Below, piece by piece: positions 48,305 through 55,494 of a DNA stretch of 64,000 nucleotides (its first letter is position 1; every line of letters starts with the position of its first letter). Below the pieces are notes generated by a model that was not told where the DNA came from, did no database searches, and saw only the letters and a list, made by a program, of their open reading frames with translations. This DNA comes from Pseudozobellia sp. WGM2 (GTDB lineage: Bacteria > Bacteroidota > Bacteroidia > Flavobacteriales > Flavobacteriaceae), in assembly GCF_017810075.1 (NCBI RefSeq), contig NZ_JADNYK010000002.1, positions 620,001 through 684,000 on the forward strand, written 5' to 3'. The translations under genes were made by a program, and so were the position numbers.

Positions 48305-50374
48305 TTATTCAAAATCTGAATCGGACACCCCTTCGTTCACTTTTACTTCCGTAACGATAAAATCGAAACTCTGAGGGCCTACCGTCTGTGCAAGAACGAA
48401 CGGAAACTTTACACCCGAAACTTCTTTGTAATCACTATAATTGATAGTACTCGTAATTTTTTGACCGTTCATTTCGGCAGTATTGACTTCCTGAACCTTC
48501 AATCCGCTATCAATATCGAAGTAAATCGATTTCTCATCGGAAATTTTTAGTTTATAAGCTTTCGAATCGCCGACAGCTTCTACTCCTTCTAAACTGGTCT
48601 CACTAGTCAAATAGTTTAGTTCAGGAAACGGAGCCGCTTCGTCTTTAATCTTAACAATTTCGGCTTCTCCCATTTCTTTTTTCTGACCTTGCATTACCAT
48701 ATAGCCCTGCTCGCCATTGAAGACTTGCAGGCTCATTGAGTTTCCGGCAACCTTAACATCTTGCCTAAATTGGTTTTTAGATGTTTTTTTCATTTCTAAA
48801 TTGAGTTTCATGCCTTGCATCTCGGCTTCCGCTAGCATAATATATGATTCTACTTCTTTAAGTTTTGCCTCTCCGCCGATGGCCTCAATATACTTCTGCA
48901 GAACATCGTTTGCACTTAAATCAGTAGGTTTTTCTACATTATAATCAGGTTTTTCGGTTTTGTTGGCGAACTTGTCGTAATAGCTAATAGGTATTTGTTT
49001 TCCTTTAAATGTGATTTGTTCTAGATTTTCTAAAACTTCGCTGCCTTTGCCAGTAACTACGATACGCAAATTTTGAGGTTTCAAATACTTTTGGGCGGCT
49101 TGCTGAACTTCTTCAACGGTTATGGCATTTATTTTTTCAAGATAAGTTTGGTAAAAATCTTTGGGTAGATTTTCTGTTTCAATGTCTAATGCATATTCGG
49201 CTATGGTGGCAGGATCCTCAAGAGCCATTACAAAACGCCCTGTATACTTGGCCTTGGTGTTTTTCAACTCTTGGACCGCTACCGGTTCTGAGCGTATGAG
49301 GTCTATTTCTTTAAGAATTTCTACCACCGCACTATCGGTCACCGCATTTCTAACGCTTGCCGTCGCCCTAAAGCGAGCAGGGGCATGTTTGTCGTAGCCT
49401 ATTCCGGAGTACGAACCGTAGGTGTACCCCTTGTCTTCTCTCAAATTCAAAAACAAACGACCTTCACCACCGCCACCTAATATTTCATTTGCCATTACGG
49501 CCGCTAAATAATCGGGATCGTTCTTTTTGAGGTCGATAAGATTCTCGACCGTGATTTCTGACTGCACGGCATTGGGTACGTCTATAAAATTAATTTGAGT
49601 GTAAAGCGCATCAGAAGGTCTTGAAAATTGGAAAGATAACGGCGCGGCTTTTGTCCAAGGGGTGAATTGCTCCTCCACCAATTCTTTTACATTTTCAAAT
49701 TCTACATCCCCGACAATTACTAAATAGGCATTGGCTGGCACGAAATAAGTTTCATAGAATTGAATAACATCTGTTATGCTGACGTTATTTACGCTTTCCT
49801 CTGTAATAAATTCGCCATAGGGGTGTTTTTTGGTATAGGCTAATGCTGTTACCGCTCTTCTTGCGATTGCCGGTACATTTTTTTCATCAGCCTTTAGGTT
49901 TGTCAATATTTTTTGTTTTTCTTTTTCGAACTCATCGTGGGTAAAATTAGGATTGATGGCTGCATCTGCCATTAATTCTAATATTCTAGGAAAGTATTGC
50001 GATAACGATGTGGCAAAAGCACTTTGAGATCCGAAGTTAATTCTAGCGCCCAGAAAATCGACTTCTTCATTGAACTCATCTTTCGGAATATTTTTTGAAC
50101 CTTTGCCCAAGAGACTTGCCGTCAAACTCGAAACACCTGCCTTGTCGCCTTCTAAGATTGGCGGGTTGTCAATGCGAAGTTGAGCGGATACCCGGGGTAG
50201 TTTATGATTTTCGACAACTAAGACTTCCAAACCGTTCTTAAGATTGAATGTCTTCGGATTTTGAATATTGATTTCAGGTGCCGGTCCGGGTTCGGGCATT
50301 TTGCTCCTATCAATTTGAGCTTGTACACCTAAGGCCAAAAACATCAAGAATAGGGTGGAGTATAATTTTTTCAT
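48305..50374 (-). CDS. M16-family peptidase, non-catalytic subunit with LolA-like C-terminal region
   Basis: A 689-aa exported protein (signal peptide to residue 19). Residues about 40-460 are two M16 domains. The HxxEH zinc site is absent (the matching place reads GVSSLTASLLGKGS), but LREDKGYTYGSYSG, the substrate-binding Arg/Tyr segment of non-catalytic partners, is present. Residues about 490-689 resemble LolA-like or DUF4292-type barrels (VEKPTDLSANDVLQKYIEAI, then many strands). It follows the active M16 gene by 47 bp; the two should form a heterodimer like MPP or PqqL types. Confidence 0.85.
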   Translation of the reverse strand: MKKLYSTLFLMFLALGVQAQIDRSKMPEPGPAPEINIQNPKTFNLKNGLEVLVVENHKLPRVSAQLRIDNPPILEGDKAGVSSLTASLLGKGSKNIPKDEFNEEVDFLGARINFGSQSAFATSLSQYFPRILELMADAAINPNFTHDEFEKEKQKILTNLKADEKNVPAIARRAVTALAYTKKHPYGEFITEESVNNVSITDVIQFYETYFVPANAYLVIVGDVEFENVKELVEEQFTPWTKAAPLSFQFSRPSDALYTQINFIDVPNAVQSEITVENLIDLKKNDPDYLAAVMANEILGGGGEGRLFLNLREDKGYTYGSYSGIGYDKHAPARFRATASVRNAVTDSAVVEILKEIDLIRSEPVAVQELKNTKAKYTGRFVMALEDPATIAEYALDIETENLPKDFYQTYLEKINAITVEEVQQAAQKYLKPQNLRIVVTGKGSEVLENLEQITFKGKQIPISYYDKFANKTEKPDYNVEKPTDLSANDVLQKYIEAIGGEAKLKEVESYIMLAEAEMQGMKLNLEMKKTSKNQFRQDVKVAGNSMSLQVFNGEQGYMVMQGQKKEMGEAEIVKIKDEAAPFPELNYLTSETSLEGVEAVGDSKAYKLKISDEKSIYFDIDSGLKVQEVNTAEMNGQKITSTINYSDYKEVSGVKFPFVLAQTVGPQSFDFIVTEVKVNEGVSDSDFE

Positions 50375-50421
50375 CTGTTGTAATTTTTAATTTCCTAAAA
50401 TGGAATGGTCTTGTATATGGT

Positions 50422-51744
50422 TTAGTTGGCTTGTGCCTCCTCAGGTAGGTAATCGATGATTACACGCTGATTGGACTTAAAGTACTTATTGGCCACTTCT
50501 TTAATTTCTTCCCTAGTTATCGAGCGGTAAATTTCAATCTCTTTATTGATCAGTTCAGTGTCGCCATAGAGTAAATAATTTCTTGCCAACGAATTGGCAA
50601 TGCCTGAAATGCTAGAGTTTGCGTTCACATACTGGTTCTCAAATTTGTTCAGTAATTTTTGATGGTCTTTTTCGCTGATTAGATCTTCCCTGACCTTTGC
50701 AATTTCTTCTTCCATCTCTGCTAGTAGTGTTTCGGCACTGGTTTCTCCGACGGGCATTGCGTAAACAAGATACATTCCATAGTCTTCTTGGCCTACGTTA
50801 AAAGCACCGACCTGCAAAGCTTGCTTTTGGTCATCGACCATTTTTTTGTACAACTTCGAGCTTCGGCCATCGCTTAGATATGAAGAAATCATCTCAAGAA
50901 CATAGGCATCTCTCTCTCTAAAACCAGGTGTTCTATAAGAGATAACATAAGCGGGTATCTGAATGTTTGGATCATAGGCTTGAACCCTAATTTCTTGTTG
51001 TATCGGGTTTTCCTTTGGGTAGTTGCGGTTTATGGCTTCACCCTTGGGTATAGATGCAAAATAAGCGTCGACCCATTTTTTGGTTTGCTCTATATCGATA
51101 TTGCCGGCAACCACCAAAACGGCATTATTTGGCACGTAATATTTCTTGTTGTATGCGACAACATCTTCAATAGTGGCAGCATCCAAATCTTTCATGTAAC
51201 CAATATTCGGGTCTTTATAAGGGTGTTTGCTAAAGAGGCTTTGACCTACGACAGTTATTAGTTGTCCGTAAGGGCGATTGTCGTATCGAAGTCTTTTCTC
51301 CTCTTTGACTACCTCTTGTTGTGTGTCTATACCCTTTTGGTCGATGACCGGGTGAAGCATACGTTCCGATTCGAGCCATAGGCCTAACTCTAGGTTGTTC
51401 GATGGAAATACTTCGTAGTAATAGGTTCTGTCTTGAGAGGTGTTAGCATTGTTCTGACCACCGTTGGAAGACACGATTTCAAACCACTTGCCACGTTCTA
51501 TGTTTTTGGTGCCCTCAAAAAGTAAATGTTCAAAAAAATGGGCGAAACCCGTACGGCCTTCAGTTCTATCTTTACCCCCAACATGATACATTACCGAGGT
51601 GGTCACGACAGGTGCAGAGTCATCTTGGTGTAAGATTACATGTAAACCATTATCTAGATTATATTCTTCATAAGTTACTTCTTGGGCATTCAGGGTAATC
51701 GCCATAAGCAAAAAGTAACAGGCTAGGGTAGTTTTTTTAGTCAT
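50422..51744 (-). CDS. M16-family zinc peptidase, catalytic subunit
   Basis: A 440-aa periplasmic or secreted peptidase. I start at the ATG at 51744 (MTKKTTLACYFLLMAITLNAQ, a signal peptide); an ATG seven codons upstream is possible. The inverted zinc motif is H69-F-F-E72-H73 in FAHFFEHLLFEGTKN, with the downstream Glu in QEVVKEEKRLRYDN. First gene of the pair with the non-catalytic subunit. Such pairs degrade peptides in the periplasm. Confidence 0.93.
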   Translation of the reverse strand: MTKKTTLACYFLLMAITLNAQEVTYEEYNLDNGLHVILHQDDSAPVVTTSVMYHVGGKDRTEGRTGFAHFFEHLLFEGTKNIERGKWFEIVSSNGGQNNANTSQDRTYYYEVFPSNNLELGLWLESERMLHPVIDQKGIDTQQEVVKEEKRLRYDNRPYGQLITVVGQSLFSKHPYKDPNIGYMKDLDAATIEDVVAYNKKYYVPNNAVLVVAGNIDIEQTKKWVDAYFASIPKGEAINRNYPKENPIQQEIRVQAYDPNIQIPAYVISYRTPGFRERDAYVLEMISSYLSDGRSSKLYKKMVDDQKQALQVGAFNVGQEDYGMYLVYAMPVGETSAETLLAEMEEEIAKVREDLISEKDHQKLLNKFENQYVNANSSISGIANSLARNYLLYGDTELINKEIEIYRSITREEIKEVANKYFKSNQRVIIDYLPEEAQAN

Positions 51745-51911
51745 AGTGAACTGTTTAGATATCAATATGTAGCGGAGGAAAAAGTATTGTTACAAGAATA
51801 TTGAATTTTTGTAAGATATTCACTGCGAGGCCATCCATTTTAACAAGAAATATAGAATTATGATTCTTATTTTCAGTAATTTAAAGGGGTGAATCTTTAA
51901 ATATAGAGAAT

Positions 51912-52382
51912 ATGAAACAGTTTGCTCTACCTATTCGTTTTGGCATTGCTACAAGTGGCTGCCTGATAGCCTATTTTTTGATTTTGGCTCTTTTTAATTT
52001 ACATACAAATGTTTTCTATAGCCTTTTTAATGGTGTGATAACGGGCTTTGGTATTTATGAATCTATAAAGTATTACAAATTGGAAGTACAGAAAGGGTTT
52101 GACTATGGTAAAGGTTTTACTGCTGGTCTGGTTACCGGTTTTGTGGCCACATTAGTATTTACCTTGTTTTTCGCTTTGTACGCCACGGAAATAAACGCTG
52201 CTTTTCTACAAGAGTTGACCACGGTTTGGTTCAATGATTTCAAGAGTTTCGAGGGTATTGTATTCTTTACTGTTGCCATCATGGGTTTTGCTACCTCATT
52301 GGTTTTGACGCTGTCTTTTATGCAATTGTTCAAGACCAGCAACAACCCGGTTAAAAAGCAGGTTTCAAGTGAGCTTCACTAG
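51912..52382 (+). CDS. DUF4199-like integral membrane protein
   Basis: A 156-aa protein with four hydrophobic segments (about residues 10-30, 35-50, 72-95, 118-138). A short amphipathic linker (YYKLEVQKGFDYGKGFTAGL) between the second and third segments is characteristic of the DUF4199 group as I remember it. Function unknown. It is a single gene between the M16 pair (divergent) and rplU. Confidence 0.75.
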   Translation: MKQFALPIRFGIATSGCLIAYFLILALFNLHTNVFYSLFNGVITGFGIYESIKYYKLEVQKGFDYGKGFTAGLVTGFVATLVFTLFFALYATEINAAFLQELTTVWFNDFKSFEGIVFFTVAIMGFATSLVLTLSFMQLFKTSNNPVKKQVSSELH

Positions 52383-52509
52383 GTATATGATGTTTTGTAT
52401 GGGTATATAAGTTATTATTTTTATGCCCTATTCTAAGCGAAATTAAAGTCATAGTGTAGCTAATTTGATTTGGCAATGATTTTTATGATGTAAAAACTAT
52501 TCGATTGTG

Positions 52510-52539
52510 TTGTACATTAATGATTTAGGCGTATATTTG
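52510..52539 (+). promoter_or_regulatory. rplU-rpmA promoter
   Basis: TTG at 52510-52512, 19 bp, TATATTTG at 52532-52539: an exact consensus promoter. The leader to the rplU ATG is about 50 bases. Confidence 0.8.
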
Positions 52540-52592
52540 CATCCGCTTATTGAAAAATGGGTGTATTTCAAAACTAATTTATAATATACATT

Positions 52593-53285
52593 ATGTACGC
52601 AATCGTAGAGATGGCAGGGCAGCAATTTAAAGTTGCGAAAGACCAAAAAGTGTATGTTCACCGCTTGCAAACAGAAGAAGGCAAGAAAGTTGTTTTTGAC
52701 AACGTGCTTCTTTTGGCAGATGGTTCGAACATAACTGTTGGCGCCCCGGCTATAGACGGCGCGGCTGTTGAGGCCAAAGTCGTAAAGCACCTAAAAGGTG
52801 ACAAAGTAATCGTCTTTAAAAAGAAAAGACGTAAGGGTTACAAAACCAAAAATGGTCATCGTCAGTCATTGACGGAAATCGTTATTGAAAGTATTGTTGC
52901 CAAAGGAGCTAAAAAATCAGCAAAAAAAGAAGAGCCTAAGAAAGCAGCTAAACCTGAAACAAAAGGTAAAGATGCTAATGTAGAGGTTTCAGTGGCTTCA
53001 AAACCAAAAGCTGAGAAAGCTGCTCCAAAAAAATCTACTAAAGCTGACGATTTGAAGAAAATCGAAGGTATCGGACCTAAAATTGCTGAAACTTTGGTTG
53101 CGGCAGGTGTTTCTACTTTTGACGAATTGGCTAAGACCGATTCTGACAAAATTTCTGAAATCATTGCTGATGTTAGAGGTAACCACGTTACCGATACATG
53201 GCCAGCACAAGCTAAATTGGCTGCTGAAGGCAAGTGGGACGAGTTGAAGAAGTGGCAAGATGAGCTAGACGGTGGTAAAGCGTAA
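52593..53285 (+). CDS. rplU: 50S ribosomal protein L21 with helix-hairpin-helix extension
   Basis: Residues 1-105 are bL21 (MYAIVEMAGQQFKVAKDQKV to KKRRKGYKTKNGHRQSLTEI), normally the whole protein at 100-105 aa. A Lys/Ala/Glu-rich linker (about 106-148) then leads to an extra domain (149-230) with the helix-hairpin-helix DDLKKIEGIGPKIAETLVAA and a DELAKTDSDKI helix, like a DNA- or RNA-binding HhH module. The reading frame is continuous, so this is a true fusion. rpmA follows 78 bp later. Confidence 0.96.
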   Translation: MYAIVEMAGQQFKVAKDQKVYVHRLQTEEGKKVVFDNVLLLADGSNITVGAPAIDGAAVEAKVVKHLKGDKVIVFKKKRRKGYKTKNGHRQSLTEIVIESIVAKGAKKSAKKEEPKKAAKPETKGKDANVEVSVASKPKAEKAAPKKSTKADDLKKIEGIGPKIAETLVAAGVSTFDELAKTDSDKISEIIADVRGNHVTDTWPAQAKLAAEGKWDELKKWQDELDGGKA

Positions 53286-53363
53286 GCTCACCGAAGACAA
53301 CAAAGTATATAATTAATTGCGTGTTCTCCCGTTTTAGGTGAGACACTTATAAAAACTAATATC

Positions 53364-53624
53364 ATGGCACACAAAAAAGGTGTAGGTAGTTCTAAAAACG
53401 GTAGGGAGTCGGAATCGAAACGCTTGGGCGTTAAGATTTTTGGTGGCCAGGCCGCTATTGCCGGAAATATCATTGTAAGACAACGTGGTACTAAGCACAA
53501 TCCAGGTGAGAATGTGTACGCCGGTAAAGATCATTCTTTACATGCCCGTATTGACGGAATTGTAAAGTTTCAAAAGAAAGCTGGTGGTAAGTCTTATGTT
53601 TCGATAGAACCTTTCGAAGCTTAA
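53364..53624 (+). CDS. rpmA: 50S ribosomal protein L27
   Basis: An 86-aa bL27. The N-terminus is [20 protein letters not shown], the family signature, without the cleavable extension seen in Firmicutes; the conserved [13 protein letters not shown] follows. It contacts the peptidyl-transferase centre. Co-transcribed with rplU and closed by a terminator. Confidence 0.98.
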   Translation: MAHKKGVGSSKNGRESESKRLGVKIFGGQAAIAGNIIVRQRGTKHNPGENVYAGKDHSLHARIDGIVKFQKKAGGKSYVSIEPFEA

Positions 53625-53648
53625 GAAACATCCATTTAAATATTTTAT

Positions 53649-53684
53649 AGGCCTTTTCCGAATACGGATGAGGCCTTTTTTTTT
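53649..53684 (+). terminator. Terminator after rpmA
   Basis: AGGCC and TCCG pair with CGGA and GGCCT around AATA, followed by nine T. Small internal loops reduce pairing but the T run is strong. Confidence 0.75.
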
Positions 53685-53761
53685 CCCCTTACGTTAAAAT
53701 AATATTTACTTAAAGTAAAGAAATTGTATAAGGAATATCTTGCCTCGTCTCAATAGTGATT

Positions 53762-55339
53762 ATGGTATTCCGTTTTTCAATATTTTTCATCCTTCTCTTT
53801 TGGTCTGCAATTTCTTTTTCTCAAGGTAGCGGCAAAAATGGATATAGCCTAGACCAAACTTTTTCTGACTTGAATCAAAAATTAAAGTCTGCAGAAAAGG
53901 AGGGAAATAAGAGTCAGGTCATAGACGCCCATTTAAATCTGGCCTATTTTTGTGAAGATAATTGGGTCTATACCGAAGCGTTGACCCAATTTAATAAGGT
54001 ACTGATATTATTGAAAAATAATGAAAGCGACCCACGCTATGCCAATACTCTTAACAGCATAGGTAAGGTTCATGTATTTTTAAAAAATTACGATAATGCT
54101 GTAGACTATTTCAACCGGGCAATCGAATCGGCCCAGTTGTATAATTCATTAAAAACACTTGCCAGTTCTACCAGTTACTTAGGGGCCTGCTTTGAGAAAA
54201 AAGGAAATTATGTTCAAGCGCTTGAATATCAGAACAAAAGTTTGAAGATTTATCAGAATCTTCAAGATTCGGTCGGTCTTTCTATAGTAAACGAGAGTCT
54301 CGGTAGTATACACGAAGATTTACAGGATTATAAGGTAGCATTAAAATATTTTGAGTCCGCATACGGATATCATAATAAAAACAAAGATGTACGGTTGGCC
54401 AATATTTTAAATAATCTAGGCGATATCTACCGAAAGACGGGTAAATTAGAAAAAGGGCTAGAGTATACCCAAATGTCATTACATATTTCAAAACTCATAG
54501 GTAATCTTGAGGAAGAAGCCAGTGCCTATAAAGATCTTTCGAAAAGCTATCAACTTTCTAGCAAATCAGACCTCGCATATCAAGCACTCAGTAAATTTTT
54601 AGAGCTAGATGAGGCTAATAGGGTATTGTACCGTGCCAATCAAGCCAGTGCTCTTCAGAATATATATGACACAAAAGAAAAAGAGACCAGAATTCAACAA
54701 CTTATGCACGACAGCAAAATCGATAAGGCAGAAAAGCTCTTACTGTTACTCTCAATTTGCGCTGTTGTATTATTTGCGATTTTATGGTCTCTATACCTCA
54801 AGCGAAAAAGAGGGGAGGTAATTCGTCTGCAAGGTTATGAGAAAAAACTTCTACAGGTAGAATTGGAAAAGAAACAGGTAGAAGAAGAGAATCTTCAACG
54901 GGAGGTAAATATCAAGAACGCTTCACTTTCGAGATACAGTCTTCATTTGGCGCAAAAAAATAAAATGTTATCGAACTTGTCACAGACCTTAAAGAACAGT
55001 TTAGGTCGCTCTAATCTTGACCTGAAACGTAAACTTGAAAATGTGGTAAAAGAAATTGACCTCGACTTGGCACAGGAGCATGAGTGGGATGAGTTTCTAA
55101 CTTTTTTCAAAGAGATACATCCGCAGTTTTTGAAAAAACTATCGAATGCTGCATCAACGATTTTATCACCCGCGGAAAAGCGGTTGAGCATACTTCTACG
55201 GCTCAATTTATCTTCAAAGGAAATAGCATCTATCTTAAGGTTGACTCCAGATAGTGTTCGTGTTGCACGATATAGGTTGAGAAAGAAATTACCCTTACAG
55301 GCCAAAGAAGAATTAAGCGCTTATTTGACCCGTTTATGA
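53762..55339 (+). CDS. Membrane-anchored TPR regulator with C-terminal HTH
   Basis: About 525 aa. A signal peptide (MVFRFSIFFILLFWSAISFS) puts the N-terminal part in the periplasm. Residues 70-300 hold about six TPR units (e.g. YDNAVDYFNRAIESA, GNYVQALEYQNKSL). One membrane segment (LLLLLSICAVVLFAILWSLYL, about 325-345) and a coiled coil follow. The cytosolic end has a LuxR-like HTH (RLNLSSKEIASILRLTPDSV). This layout suits a one-component sensor; the TonB receptor downstream is the obvious target. A GTG start two codons upstream is possible. Confidence 0.85.
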   Translation: MVFRFSIFFILLFWSAISFSQGSGKNGYSLDQTFSDLNQKLKSAEKEGNKSQVIDAHLNLAYFCEDNWVYTEALTQFNKVLILLKNNESDPRYANTLNSIGKVHVFLKNYDNAVDYFNRAIESAQLYNSLKTLASSTSYLGACFEKKGNYVQALEYQNKSLKIYQNLQDSVGLSIVNESLGSIHEDLQDYKVALKYFESAYGYHNKNKDVRLANILNNLGDIYRKTGKLEKGLEYTQMSLHISKLIGNLEEEASAYKDLSKSYQLSSKSDLAYQALSKFLELDEANRVLYRANQASALQNIYDTKEKETRIQQLMHDSKIDKAEKLLLLLSICAVVLFAILWSLYLKRKRGEVIRLQGYEKKLLQVELEKKQVEEENLQREVNIKNASLSRYSLHLAQKNKMLSNLSQTLKNSLGRSNLDLKRKLENVVKEIDLDLAQEHEWDEFLTFFKEIHPQFLKKLSNAASTILSPAEKRLSILLRLNLSSKEIASILRLTPDSVRVARYRLRKKLPLQAKEELSAYLTRL

Positions 55340-55382
55340 CCCATTATTTCTTTTAGGTTACCCCAATGTAAATTTATCTTAA

Positions 55383-55444
55383 TTGTTGCCTTCTTGTTTC
55401 CTTATATTTTTTAATTGTTTCCCATTTGTTTCCTTTTTGTAAAC
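55383..55444 (+). promoter_or_regulatory. Phased array of TTGTTTCC-type repeats upstream of the TonB receptor
   Basis: TTGTTGCC (55383), TTGTTTCC (55394), TTGTTTCC (55415), TTGTTTCC (55426) and a half match TTGTAAAC (55437). Steps are 11, 21, 11 and 11 bp, close to one or two turns of DNA, so all sites face one side. They lie upstream of the -7 element, where an activator would bind. Confidence 0.6.
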
Positions 55445-55465
55445 ATCATATGTGGTTGATATACA

Positions 55466-55473
55466 TAATTTTG
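55466..55473 (+). promoter_or_regulatory. -7 element of the TonB receptor gene
   Basis: TAATTTTG, 21 bases before the ATG at 55495. The nearest TTTG is 26 bp upstream, too far for a good -33 box, which fits a promoter needing an activator. Confidence 0.5.
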
Positions 55474-55494
55474 GATTCACAAAACCAATCTAAA

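Noticed and set aside
52862-53233. 123-codon minus-strand frame inside rplU
   Set aside because: Antisense shadow of the Lys/Ala/Glu-rich L21 linker; hydrophobic look comes from complementing lysine codons.
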